Made by a program: the position numbers and the translations under genes. From Cytophagaceae bacterium (lineage in GTDB: Bacteria > Bacteroidota > Bacteroidia > Cytophagales > Spirosomataceae): a stretch of 64,000 nucleotides of DNA. The stretch covers positions 62,001 through 126,000 of the forward strand of contig JAIXWL010000004.1 in the NCBI GenBank assembly GCA_027491315.1, in the 5' to 3' direction. The notes under the pieces were generated by a model. It did no database searches and was not told the origin of the DNA. It worked only from the letters and a program-made list of their open reading frames with translations. Shown piece after piece: positions 45,514 through 53,858 of the stretch (position 1 is the stretch's first letter; each line of letters starts with the position of its first letter).

Positions 45514-45933
45514 TTAGATAAGTTCTTTTTCAGAAAAGAAAAATGAACCTTCTATGGCGGCGTTTTCATTGGAATCAGAACCATGAATGGCATTGGATTC
45601 CAAGGATCTGGCGAACTGTTTGCGAATAGTTCCTTCGGCTGCTTGCGCTGGATTAGTAGAGCCAATCAGTTTGCGAAAATCCTCAACGGCGTTTTCTTTT
45701 TCAAGAATCATCGGGATAATGGCTCCTGAACTCATATAATCACACAAGCTCTGGTAGAAAGGTCTTTCTGCATGAACAGCATAAAATTTACCAGCTTCTT
45801 CACTATTTAATTGTACTTTTTTAAGAGCCAAGATTTTAAAACCAGCTGCTTCAATTTGCTGAATGATGGGTCCTGTAAAGCCATCTGCCACAGCATCAGG
45901 CTTGATCATAGTAAAGGTGCGATTTGTAGGCAT
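45514..45933 (-). CDS. ndk: Nucleoside diphosphate kinase
   Basis: Balances nucleoside triphosphate pools by phosphate transfer through an active-site histidine. From ATG 45933 the protein is 139 residues: [13 protein letters not shown] at the N-terminus and NAIHGSDS with His117 near the C-terminus, both invariant. A few residues of the open frame upstream are excluded because they precede the usual start and fall next to the promoter. It converges on the GT39 gene with abutting stop codons. Confidence 0.97.
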   Translation of the reverse strand: MPTNRTFTMIKPDAVADGFTGPIIQQIEAAGFKILALKKVQLNSEEAGKFYAVHAERPFYQSLCDYMSSGAIIPMILEKENAVEDFRKLIGSTNPAQAAEGTIRKQFARSLESNAIHGSDSNENAAIEGSFFFSEKELI

Positions 45934-45948
45934 AGTAAAATTTTTAAT

Positions 45949-45980
45949 CAAATTTATCTTTAACTTTGCGAACGCCCAAA
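45949..45980 (-). promoter_or_regulatory. Bacteroidota-type promoter of ndk, overlapping a divergent -7 box
   Basis: On the minus strand: TTTG (45977-45980), 20-nt spacer, TAAATTTG (45949-45956), a full match. On the plus strand a -7-like TAACTTTG (45961-45968) for the DHH phosphoesterase lies inside the same spacer, so the two divergent promoters overlap. Confidence 0.6.
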
Positions 45981-46005
45981 TTTATTATGGCGCATTATCA
46001 AATTT

Positions 46006-47034
46006 ATGTCTTCCATTTCGGCGCTTCAAGCACAATTACTTCCTGGTACTAAGGCAGTCATCACGACGCACTTTAATCCTGATTCTGATGCCATTGGCTC
46101 TTCATTAGCTTGGCAAAATTATTTGCTTCAGCTGGGTGTTGATGTCCGTGTTATCGTACCTTCAGCGGTTTCTGCCAACTTAAAGTGGATGGCAGGAGCG
46201 GAGGATATACTTAATTTTGAAGATACGGTACATCGAGTACAAATTGAAGCAATCATTCAAGAAGCGGCTTTCGTTTTTTGTTTGGATTTTTCAGGTATGC
46301 AACGTTTGCATGGTCTGAGTCATTTAATTAAAGCGGCTCGTGGGAAAAAAGTAGTGATTGACCATCACCTCAATCCAGAGGATTTTGGTGATTATTATTA
46401 TCACCGGACAAGCGCCGCTTCCACTTGTGAATTAATTTTTGATTTGATTCAAGAATGGGGACATGATGCCTACATAAATGAATCCATGGGTGCCTGCTTG
46501 TATTCTGGTATCATGACGGATACAGGTTCTTTTCGCCATCCCAACACGACAGCCCATGTACATGAGGTGGTAGCTCAATTGATTCAGAAAGGGGTTAATA
46601 CCAATGCCGTTCATCGAAAAATATTTGATTCGGCTAGTTTGGACCGCTTGCGATTTTTAGGCCATGTGTTAGCCAACCGCTTGGATTATCTACCTGAATA
46701 TCATTTGGCCTTACTTTGGATCACAGAGGAGGATCAAAAGCAATTTAATTCCCAAGCCGGAGATACGGAAGGTATCGTAAACTATGGCTTACAAATAGCT
46801 GGGGCAATTTGGGCTATTTTATTAATACAGCGTCCTGATGGTATTAAATTATCTTTTCGGTCCATCGAACCATTTGCTGTCAATGAATTTGCCTCTACAT
46901 ATTTTGAAGGAGGTGGTCACAAAAATGCCTCAGGTGGTCGATTTTCTTCTAGCTCCATCGAAGGGGCGAAGGAAAAATTGCAAGAAGTGTTACCTTTGTA
47001 TCTTTCTGAAATAAATCGAGTTAAAAATTTATAA
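46006..47034 (+). CDS. DHH-family phosphoesterase (NrnA/RecJ-like bifunctional oligoribonuclease/pAp phosphatase)
   Basis: A 342-residue cytoplasmic phosphoesterase. The N-terminal motif HFNPDSDAIGS (His22, Asn24, Asp26, Asp28), the DHH triad Asp119-His-His121, and the C-terminal DHHA1 block EGGGHKNASGG show a complete two-metal site. NrnA relatives degrade very short RNAs and 3'-phosphoadenosine 5'-phosphate. It is followed by three FKBP lipoproteins; in Flavobacterium a DHH gene also precedes the gliding protein GldI, an FKBP lipoprotein, so the order may be conserved. Confidence 0.93.
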   Translation: MSSISALQAQLLPGTKAVITTHFNPDSDAIGSSLAWQNYLLQLGVDVRVIVPSAVSANLKWMAGAEDILNFEDTVHRVQIEAIIQEAAFVFCLDFSGMQRLHGLSHLIKAARGKKVVIDHHLNPEDFGDYYYHRTSAASTCELIFDLIQEWGHDAYINESMGACLYSGIMTDTGSFRHPNTTAHVHEVVAQLIQKGVNTNAVHRKIFDSASLDRLRFLGHVLANRLDYLPEYHLALLWITEEDQKQFNSQAGDTEGIVNYGLQIAGAIWAILLIQRPDGIKLSFRSIEPFAVNEFASTYFEGGGHKNASGGRFSSSSIEGAKEKLQEVLPLYLSEINRVKNL

Positions 47035-47086
47035 ACGAAACAATCTAAAACAATCTATAACAGACTCAGGTCTCAACAAAACAATC

Positions 47087-47950
47087 ATGCGTAAACAACT
47101 CATTGGTCTTTTATCCGCAGTCGTATTTTTGTCTGCATGTAATCAAAACAAAGTCGAGGTTATCGACGGCGTAAAAATTCAATTTCACAGTCATGACGAC
47201 AAAGCCAAAAAACTGAAGGATGGAGACATCATTACTTTTGGTTTAGTGATTAAAAATTCAACAGATTCTGTTTTACAGGATACTTACAAAGAAGGTAAGC
47301 CAGGCAAAGGAATGATTCAAGCTCCGAATAACGCTCCTGGTTCATTCAAAGGCACTTTCGAAAACGGATTACGTTTATTGGCCTTAGGAGATAGTGCTAC
47401 TATCTTAGTTCCGATCGATAGTTTGACTAAAAACATTCAAGCGCCACTTCCTCCATTCTTGAAGCCTGGTTCAGATTTGAAATACACAGTAAAGGTATTA
47501 AAAGTACAATCACGTGCAGAGTTTGAAAAAGAAATGGAAAAAGAAGCGGCTGCTAACAAGCAAGCGGCGGCTGGAAAATTGGCTCAAGAGCCAAAGGTGA
47601 TAGCTGACTATGTGGCTAAATCAGGTAAGAATTTCCAGAAATCAGCTTCCGGTTTGTATTATGCTATACTTAATCCAGGTGCTGGAGCTTCAGCTAAAAT
47701 GGGAGAGACTTGGTCTGTAAACTACCGTGGATCTTTCGTTGATGGTAAAGAATTTGATAAAGGAAGTGCTGCTGAAATGCCATTAGGTCAAATGATTCCT
47801 GGTTTCAACGAGGCATTAACTTTATTGAAAAAAGGTGGAAAAGGTATCTTCGTTATTCCTTCAGCTTTAGGTTATGGAGATCAAGAGCGTGGTCCTATTC
47901 CAGCCAATTCAGTATTGGTATTTGAAGTAGAGTTATTGAACAAAAAATAA
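47087..47950 (+). CDS. FKBP-type peptidyl-prolyl isomerase lipoprotein 1 (two FKBP-like domains)
   Basis: A 287-residue lipoprotein with lipobox LSAC (Cys19). Residues ~30-140 look like a degenerate FKBP fold (GDIITFGLVIKN, ENGLRLLALGDSATILVP), and residues ~190-287 are a regular FKBP domain (VNYRGSFVDGKEFDKG, GQMIPGFNEALTLLKKGGKG, ALGYGDQERGPIPANSVLVFEVEL). It should help fold or assemble proteins in the periplasm or at the outer membrane. It stands first in a run of three similar genes and may correspond to gliding-motility GldI, which is inference. A weak hairpin follows it. Confidence 0.9.
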   Translation: MRKQLIGLLSAVVFLSACNQNKVEVIDGVKIQFHSHDDKAKKLKDGDIITFGLVIKNSTDSVLQDTYKEGKPGKGMIQAPNNAPGSFKGTFENGLRLLALGDSATILVPIDSLTKNIQAPLPPFLKPGSDLKYTVKVLKVQSRAEFEKEMEKEAAANKQAAAGKLAQEPKVIADYVAKSGKNFQKSASGLYYAILNPGAGASAKMGETWSVNYRGSFVDGKEFDKGSAAEMPLGQMIPGFNEALTLLKKGGKGIFVIPSALGYGDQERGPIPANSVLVFEVELLNKK

Positions 47951-47954
47951 ATTT

Positions 47955-47976
47955 TAAGGGGATTTCGGTCCCCTTA
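47955..47976 (+). terminator. Possible weak terminator after the first FKBP gene
   Basis: 8-bp hairpin TAAGGGGA/TCCCCTTA with a 6-nt loop, followed only by a CTTCTTTG tail. The weak U-tract makes termination uncertain; it may instead be a processing or pausing site. Confidence 0.35.
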
Positions 47977-48044
47977 CTTCTTTGTTCCATACGAATCGGA
48001 TATCATATTCGTTTAAAATGGAATAAAATTGAGTGAATTAGTGA

Positions 48045-48923
48045 ATGTATATGATGATGGTCAATCGAATGTTTGTTAGAATTAGTGCTTTTTTGGCTTT
48101 GACTTTGGGTTTGGGGGCTTGTTTAAGCAATGTGGAATTAGTGGATGAAATTAGAGCCAAAGAAAATCAAGCTCAGATTACTGCCTATTTTACTAAATTG
48201 GGCCAAAGTCCAACCGCCATGGAAAACGGAGCCTATTATGTGCTCACTAAAACAAATCCAAGCGGCGAATTAGCCACTAAAGGGGACACCTTATCCGTAC
48301 ACTTTGAATTTGCTAACTTGGTTACAGGTCAGGTCTTAGACAGTACTGATCGTAAAAACAATGCTCCATTTGTCTATCTTTATGGATTTACGAATCCAGT
48401 ATTTAGCCGCTTGATGGCATTTCTTCGTGAAGGAGAACAGGCGGTATTGGCATTGCCAGGAACGGCCCAGGAGTTTCCGGGTTTACCTGCCTACACACCT
48501 ATGAGAGTGACGATTAAATCCTATAAAGTACGTTCTCAAGCTGATAATATTAATGAATTTATAGCTGCTCGTGGTTATAATGTAACTGAAACTACCGAGG
48601 ATGGTTTACGATTTATACAATTAGTTAAAGGTACTGGGGAATTAGCTGCCAGCGGTAAAGTCGTCAAAGTGAAATATACAGGCCGTTTTTTAAATGGTGT
48701 AGCTTTTGACGGTAATATGTTGAAAACAGACAGTCTTTCAGTAACCATTGGAGGATCACAAACCGTAAAAGGTTTTCAAAAAGGTATCGAGAAAATGCGA
48801 TTGGGGGAGAAGGCTATCTTGGTTTTCCCTTCTACCTTGGGGTATGGTCAAGCAGGATCAGGAAGTATTCCAGGTTATACCCCCTTGATGTTTGAAGTAT
48901 ATTTAGCCAAAATTAATGAGTAG
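48045..48923 (+). CDS. FKBP-type peptidyl-prolyl isomerase lipoprotein 2 (two FKBP-like domains)
   Basis: A protein of up to 292 residues with a lipoprotein signal (lipobox LGAC, Cys26 from the first ATG). The N-terminal half (GDTLSVHFEFANLVTGQVLDST, LREGEQAVLALPG) is a degenerate FKBP domain, and the C-terminal half is a standard one (VKVKYTGRFLNGVAFDG, KGFQKGIEKMRLGEKAILVF, LGYGQAGSGSIPGYTPLMFE). Several in-frame ATGs (48045, 48051, 48054, 48057, 48069) lie close together at the start; the signal peptide works from any of them. It ends 5 nt before the third FKBP gene, so they form one transcript. Confidence 0.9.
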   Translation: MYMMMVNRMFVRISAFLALTLGLGACLSNVELVDEIRAKENQAQITAYFTKLGQSPTAMENGAYYVLTKTNPSGELATKGDTLSVHFEFANLVTGQVLDSTDRKNNAPFVYLYGFTNPVFSRLMAFLREGEQAVLALPGTAQEFPGLPAYTPMRVTIKSYKVRSQADNINEFIAARGYNVTETTEDGLRFIQLVKGTGELAASGKVVKVKYTGRFLNGVAFDGNMLKTDSLSVTIGGSQTVKGFQKGIEKMRLGEKAILVFPSTLGYGQAGSGSIPGYTPLMFEVYLAKINE

Positions 48924-48928
48924 TTATC

Positions 48929-49825
48929 ATGAATAGAAGTACACTTTACCTAAGTATTACACTAATTTTTACGCTTTTCACATTCGCTAGTTGTAATTTC
49001 AATGCCATCGATCAACAGGTTGAAAACAACGAAAGTGATATTCAAAAATACATTAAGGATAACAAGTTAAATGCCCAAAAATCTCCAGAAGGGATGTACT
49101 ATTCCATCTTATCTGCGGGTACTTCGGGTAAACAAGCAAATTACACCGATTTAGTGAAGTTCCATTATGTCATGACTTTATTAAACGGTTCCAAAGTAGA
49201 TTCTACCTCCCGTATTCTTAAGCAGCCTAGGGCCTATGTAACGGGAAGTTTTGAGAGTATTTTCTCATTGCCTTTGCGATACATGAAAGAAGGCGACAAA
49301 GGCGTCTTTATATTACCAGCTAGTTTAGCCTTTGGTGGTAGCTCTTATGGAAATGGACTTATTCCTGCTTTTTCTGTCATTAAAATCGATATAGAGCTGA
49401 TTTCTATACAATCAGAAACTCAGGTAATTGATGAGATGAAAAAGACCTACAATGTCAACAATCCTGAGGTGACAAGTAGTGGTTTGATATTCCAAAAAAC
49501 CATTTCTAACCCTAATGGTAAAGCCCTAATACCAGCTCAAACGTATCTGGTCAACTATACAGGCCGTTTAGGTTTTAGTTATTTAAAACTGGATGCTGCC
49601 GGAAAGGTCGTTTATGATCCAATTTTTGATTCTCGTAATGGAGCATCCATGTTGGTAGGAGCAGGTCAACTTATTGCTGGTTTTGATGAAGGTATCATGA
49701 AGTTGAAAATGGGAGAAAAAGCCATCGTCATCATTCCATCCAAACTTGGATATGGCGCCAATAACCAAGGATCTATTCCAGCCAACTCACCTTTATGCTT
49801 TGAAATAGAGGTTCCAGTTCAATAA
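48929..49825 (+). CDS. FKBP-type peptidyl-prolyl isomerase lipoprotein 3 (two FKBP-like domains)
   Basis: A 298-residue lipoprotein with lipobox FASC (Cys22). Both halves resemble FKBP: residues ~50-160 (DLVKFHYVMTLLNGSKVDSTSR, RYMKEGDKGVFILPASLAFG) and ~190-298 (YLVNYTGRLG, IAGFDEGIMKLKMGEKAIVIIPSKL, GYGANNQGSIPANSPLCFEIEV). The second half carries an insert of about 15 residues between its first two motifs. It is the third of three related lipoproteins and lies 4 nt before the RdgB-type gene. Confidence 0.9.
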   Translation: MNRSTLYLSITLIFTLFTFASCNFNAIDQQVENNESDIQKYIKDNKLNAQKSPEGMYYSILSAGTSGKQANYTDLVKFHYVMTLLNGSKVDSTSRILKQPRAYVTGSFESIFSLPLRYMKEGDKGVFILPASLAFGGSSYGNGLIPAFSVIKIDIELISIQSETQVIDEMKKTYNVNNPEVTSSGLIFQKTISNPNGKALIPAQTYLVNYTGRLGFSYLKLDAAGKVVYDPIFDSRNGASMLVGAGQLIAGFDEGIMKLKMGEKAIVIIPSKLGYGANNQGSIPANSPLCFEIEVPVQ

Positions 49826-49829
49826 TTCC

Positions 49830-50429
49830 ATGTTACCCATCTTATATCTGGCGACCCAAAATCCTCATAAGGTAGAAGAGCTTGCAACGCTTTTACAAGG
49901 GCAGTTTGAGCTTAGAACCGTCAAAGACTTGGGTCTGGAGGAAGAAATACCAGAAACTGGAAAAACCTTGCAGGAAAATTCCTTGTTGAAAGCACAATTC
50001 ATTGCTCAACGCTATCAAGTTACTTGTTTGTCGGATGATTCAGGTTTAGAAGTGGAAGCCTTGGGTGGAGCACCTGGTGTTTATTCCGCTAGGTATGCCG
50101 GGGAGCCCAAAAACGATCGTAAGAATCTTGAATTATTATTGAAAAATTTAGAACACATCAATCAACGCCAAGCAAGATTCGTGACCGTTTTAACCTATCA
50201 TGAACAAGGTCAGTATTTTCAATTTGAAGGAGAAATACTAGGAAATATTACTTTACAAGCCCAAGGTTCAGGTGGTTTTGGATACGATCCCGTATTTCAG
50301 CCCGAGGGTGAAAGTCGGACCTTTGCCGAAATGAGCCTTCAAGAAAAAAATCAAATGGCTCATCGAGCGCGTGCTTTACAGAAATTCAAAAGATTTGTCG
50401 ACGAAAATCGAAAATCTCACGACATATAG
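49830..50429 (+). CDS. rdgB: Non-canonical purine NTP pyrophosphatase (RdgB/HAM1 family)
   Basis: Removes deaminated purine triphosphates such as ITP and XTP from the nucleotide pool. The 199-residue protein has the N-terminal LATQNPHKVEEL (family pattern T/SxNxxK), the CLSDDSGLEVEALGGAPGVYSARYAG block (here within residues 68-93), and GGFGYDPVFQPEG near residue 150. It starts 4 nt after the third FKBP gene, so it is probably the last gene of that transcript. Confidence 0.95.
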   Translation: MLPILYLATQNPHKVEELATLLQGQFELRTVKDLGLEEEIPETGKTLQENSLLKAQFIAQRYQVTCLSDDSGLEVEALGGAPGVYSARYAGEPKNDRKNLELLLKNLEHINQRQARFVTVLTYHEQGQYFQFEGEILGNITLQAQGSGGFGYDPVFQPEGESRTFAEMSLQEKNQMAHRARALQKFKRFVDENRKSHDI

Positions 50430-50455
50430 TGGGATTGTTGCAATCAATCTGTATT

Positions 50456-50488
50456 TTTGCTTAGGTATCTTTTAAGCTTTTAACTTTG
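50456..50488 (+). promoter_or_regulatory. Bacteroidota-type promoter of the DUF5686 gene
   Basis: TTTG (50456-50459), 21-nt spacer, TAACTTTG (50481-50488), 15 nt before the start codon. A second -7-like box, TATTTTTG, overlaps the upstream element at 50452-50459. Confidence 0.52.
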
Positions 50489-50503
50489 TTCAACAGTAGA
50501 TAA

Positions 50504-53026
50504 ATGAATTGGAGAAGTCGTGTTTTTTTGGCTCTGCTAATTCTTTTGGTGGGTGTGCATTGGGCTGAAGCTCAATATGTGATCAAGGGAAGAGTAACGG
50601 ATGCTTCCAATGGAGATCCTGTGCCCTTTGCTTCGGTGGGTTTAGTGGGTATAAATCTAGGTACAACAACTAATTTTCAAGGGGAATACACGTTTAATTC
50701 CAAAGTCTTAACGGATTCTTTGTTTGTATCTTTTGTCGGGTACAAAAAAAAGGTCAAATTCATTGATAAGAAGAAAACGGCTCAAGTAGTTGATTTTCAA
50801 TTGGAACCAGCCCAGCGATCTTTGCAAGAAGTCGTGGTGTATTCTGGGGAAAATCCAGCCTTCAAAATTTTACGTCAAGTATTAAAGCAGCGCGACATCC
50901 ATGACCGCAATAAGTTGACGGCTTATGAGTATGATTCTTATACCAAAATGGAGCTGGATGTAGACAACATTTCAGAGAAATTAAGGAATACAAAAATCAT
51001 GCGGGAGATTGAATCCTCCATTAAAAAGTTTGAAAAAGAAGCAGGAGAAGATGGAAAGCCTGTTATTCCAACATACATCTCGGAGTCAATAGGTAAATTT
51101 TATTACCGTGAGTCCCCCAAAAGAAAGAAGGAAAAAATCCTAAAGACCAATATCAAAGGTGTCGGGGTACAAGACGGAGGTTTCATCTCCCAGTTGGTAG
51201 GTGGTAATCTGGTAGCAAATTATAATTTTTACCAAAATTATGTGCCCTTCTTCGGAAAGGATTTTGCCAGCCCTATTGGAGATAACTGGAAAGGAAATTA
51301 TAAATATTTCTTGGGCGATACCGTCAATGTAGATGGTCATATCTGCTATCAATTGGATTTTGATCCTAAAAATCCACAAGACCTAGTCTTTACGGGTCAA
51401 ATGTGGATTGATACTACCAGTTTTGCTTTAGTGCAGATTGATGCGGTAATCGACAAGCAAGCCAATTTAAATTTCATTGATAAGATTAAAATCTCTCAAG
51501 AGTTAGAGCAAGTGGCTGATGGAGCTTGGTTACCCTCGCGCACTCGTTTTTTAATTGATATTGAAGAACTGACCAAAGGCTCAGCTGGGATGTTATTAAA
51601 GATGTATATCTCCAATAAAGGCTTTATTGTTAACCAGCCTAAGCCATTAGAGTTTTATGATTTGACTTCAGAAGTAGCCGAGGATGCCAAAGAACCTGAC
51701 CCTGAGTTTTGGAAACATGCACGGTATGAACCTTTAAGTCGACAAGATTTAACGGCCTTTGCCTTGATTGATTCGGTAAAGAATTTGCCCGTTGTGCGTA
51801 CCTATGTGGAAATAGCGGAAATAGCCTTGAGTGGTTACAAGAAGTTTAATGACATTGAGGTGGGGCCTTATTTGAGTAGTTTCGCCGTCAATCGTTTGGA
51901 GGGTGCACGATTTAGATTGGGATTCAGAACCAATTCTAATTTTGATAAACATTGGATTTTGCGAGGTAATGTGGGATTTGGTACAAAAGATTTAGTGCCC
52001 AAATATTCCATTGAAGTCAATTATCTTTTCTCCAAAGCGAAGTGGACAATTGCTGGATTACGACATTCCTATGACATCGAACGGGTTGGTTTAACTCCCG
52101 AATTAATTGGTGATAACCGCTTATTTTATGCTTTTACCCGATGGGGAGCTTTTTCTGGAGCATTTTTTAGAAGGGAAAGTGAGGCATTTTTTAGTACTGA
52201 GCTTACCAAAGGTTTGAGTTTTACAGCTCAAATGAATACGCGTTCATTTGATCCACTGTTTAGATTTCAATACCGTTTAAAACCTGAGTTAGGGAATGCT
52301 TCGCCTGTACAAGATTATTACCAAGAGTCCTTTTTTACCCTAGAAGCTAGATTTGCCAAGGGGGAAACCTTTATCATGAATGGTAATGAACGCATCACTT
52401 TAGCTACCAAGCGCATACCCGTGGTGACTTTTCGATATCAAAGGGGGTTAAAAGGCTTTTTAGGAGGTGATTTTGATTACGAGCGATTTACGCTAAAAGC
52501 TTATCAAACATTTAGATTAGGCACTTTAGGTAGATCTGATTATACCTTATCCATGGGTTATACCCCATCCAACTTACCAGCTCCCTTATTATTTCCTCAT
52601 CTAGGAAATGAGACTTTGTTTTTTGTACGTAGTGCCTTCTCCACCATGAATTATTTTGAATTTGTGAGTGATCAATTCGTTTCTTTGCAATACAACCATA
52701 ATTTCGAAGGTTTATTATTCAATCGTATTCCCTTGATCAAGAAATTGAAATGGCGATTTATTGCTAGCGGAAATTTATTGTGGGGCAGTCAAAGAAAGGA
52801 AAATAAAGACATCATGAAAGATGTCAATAATCCATTAAAATCGAAGTTTCTCGACATGTATTCTTTTGACTCCTTGAATCCTAATGTACCTTATGCTGAG
52901 GTGGGTTATGGAATCGATAATATTTTCAAATTATTTAGGATTCAAGCCTTCCACCGTTTGTCGTATATGGATCACGGTTCACCTAAGGCTTTTCGCCTGA
53001 TGGCATCGGTTAATTTCTCATTCTAA
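50504..53026 (+). CDS. DUF5686 outer-membrane protein with carboxypeptidase-like regulatory domain
   Basis: An 840-residue exported protein with a signal peptide (cleaved near WAEAQ). Residues ~25-105 form a CarboxypepD_reg-like sandwich (VIKGRVTDASNGDPVPFASV, TTTNFQGEYTF), and the large remainder matches DUF5686, a Bacteroidota family thought to form an outer-membrane beta-barrel; the C-terminus ends in alternating aromatic strands and a terminal Phe (MASVNFSF). Its function is unknown. It is monocistronic behind its own promoter. Confidence 0.92.
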   Translation: MNWRSRVFLALLILLVGVHWAEAQYVIKGRVTDASNGDPVPFASVGLVGINLGTTTNFQGEYTFNSKVLTDSLFVSFVGYKKKVKFIDKKKTAQVVDFQLEPAQRSLQEVVVYSGENPAFKILRQVLKQRDIHDRNKLTAYEYDSYTKMELDVDNISEKLRNTKIMREIESSIKKFEKEAGEDGKPVIPTYISESIGKFYYRESPKRKKEKILKTNIKGVGVQDGGFISQLVGGNLVANYNFYQNYVPFFGKDFASPIGDNWKGNYKYFLGDTVNVDGHICYQLDFDPKNPQDLVFTGQMWIDTTSFALVQIDAVIDKQANLNFIDKIKISQELEQVADGAWLPSRTRFLIDIEELTKGSAGMLLKMYISNKGFIVNQPKPLEFYDLTSEVAEDAKEPDPEFWKHARYEPLSRQDLTAFALIDSVKNLPVVRTYVEIAEIALSGYKKFNDIEVGPYLSSFAVNRLEGARFRLGFRTNSNFDKHWILRGNVGFGTKDLVPKYSIEVNYLFSKAKWTIAGLRHSYDIERVGLTPELIGDNRLFYAFTRWGAFSGAFFRRESEAFFSTELTKGLSFTAQMNTRSFDPLFRFQYRLKPELGNASPVQDYYQESFFTLEARFAKGETFIMNGNERITLATKRIPVVTFRYQRGLKGFLGGDFDYERFTLKAYQTFRLGTLGRSDYTLSMGYTPSNLPAPLLFPHLGNETLFFVRSAFSTMNYFEFVSDQFVSLQYNHNFEGLLFNRIPLIKKLKWRFIASGNLLWGSQRKENKDIMKDVNNPLKSKFLDMYSFDSLNPNVPYAEVGYGIDNIFKLFRIQAFHRLSYMDHGSPKAFRLMASVNFSF

Positions 53027-53086
53027 GCAATTTTGGTATATTATTAAGACGAAAATTTAAACATTTCAAGAATGTTTTTAATGTTC

Positions 53087-53117
53087 TTGATTTTAGGTTT
53101 AAGCCACCCTATATTTG
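53087..53117 (+). promoter_or_regulatory. Bacteroidota-type promoter of plsY
   Basis: TTG (53087-53089), 20-nt spacer, TATATTTG (53110-53117), 21 nt before the ATG at 53139. Confidence 0.6.
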
Positions 53118-53138
53118 GGTTCTGCGCCTCGTTAAATT

Positions 53139-53804
53139 ATGGTGACATTTAATATTATAATGATTTTAATTCTCATTGGGCTTTGTTTATTAAGCTACAT
53201 ATTGGGCTCTATACCTACGGCTATTTGGTATGGTGAAGCCTACCATGGAGTAGATATCCGTACCTTGGGAAGTGGGAATGCAGGAGCTACCAATACCTTT
53301 CGGGTATTAGGAAAAAAAGCAGGTAGTATTGTCTTGTTTGTGGATGCATTTAAAGGATTTTTAGCTACTTCTTTGTCTACTTTTTTATTTTACCTTCATT
53401 TGATTGATTGGCAGACCTGCGTATCCTTAAAAATTGTCTTTGGATTTTTGGCAGTATTAGGTCACTTGCTGCCCATATTTTGTGATTTTAAAGGAGGAAA
53501 AGGAGTGGCCACCTTGATGGGTATGGTTTTGGCCTTGCATCCCGAAGCAGCTTTGGTGAGCATAGCTGTATTTTTACTTGTATTTTATGTATCCAATTAC
53601 GTCTCTTTAGGTTCTATGGTGGCCTCCTTGGTATTTCCCTTTTTGATGGTTTTCAAGGTCTTTGGAGAGGAATTTCCGATTCTGATATATTTTGGATTTA
53701 TCGTGGCATCTTTGGTCATTTTCATGCACCGCAAAAATATTGCGCGTATCCTTCAAGGAAAGGAGAATCGCATGTATCTAATCCCTCGAAAGAAACAATC
53801 CTAA
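53139..53804 (+). CDS. plsY: Glycerol-3-phosphate 1-O-acyltransferase PlsY
   Basis: Inner-membrane enzyme that transfers the acyl group of acyl-phosphate (made by PlsX) to glycerol 3-phosphate. The 221-residue protein has about five membrane helices and the family motifs LGSIPTAIWYGE, LGSGNAGATNTFRVLGK and FKGGKGVATLMG. Length is normal. It is preceded by a full-consensus promoter, which supports the start at 53139. Confidence 0.96.
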   Translation: MVTFNIIMILILIGLCLLSYILGSIPTAIWYGEAYHGVDIRTLGSGNAGATNTFRVLGKKAGSIVLFVDAFKGFLATSLSTFLFYLHLIDWQTCVSLKIVFGFLAVLGHLLPIFCDFKGGKGVATLMGMVLALHPEAALVSIAVFLLVFYVSNYVSLGSMVASLVFPFLMVFKVFGEEFPILIYFGFIVASLVIFMHRKNIARILQGKENRMYLIPRKKQS

Positions 53805-53816
53805 GTCGTTTTTATT

Positions 53817-53824
53817 TATCTTTG
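53817..53824 (+). promoter_or_regulatory. Probable -7 box for the dipeptidase-murQ operon
   Basis: TATCTTTG matches TAnnTTTG, 34 nt before the dipeptidase start. No clear TTG at the -33 position. Confidence 0.4.
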
Positions 53825-53858
53825 TGCGTGGATGTTGTAATCCCATTCGCCTTTCGAT

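Noticed and set aside
53060-53091. Inverted repeat TCAAGAA/TTCTTGA before plsY as a terminator for the DUF5686 gene
   Set aside because: Short 7-bp arms with an AT-rich interior and no T run following; it overlaps the -33 element of the plsY promoter and is more likely chance or regulatory.
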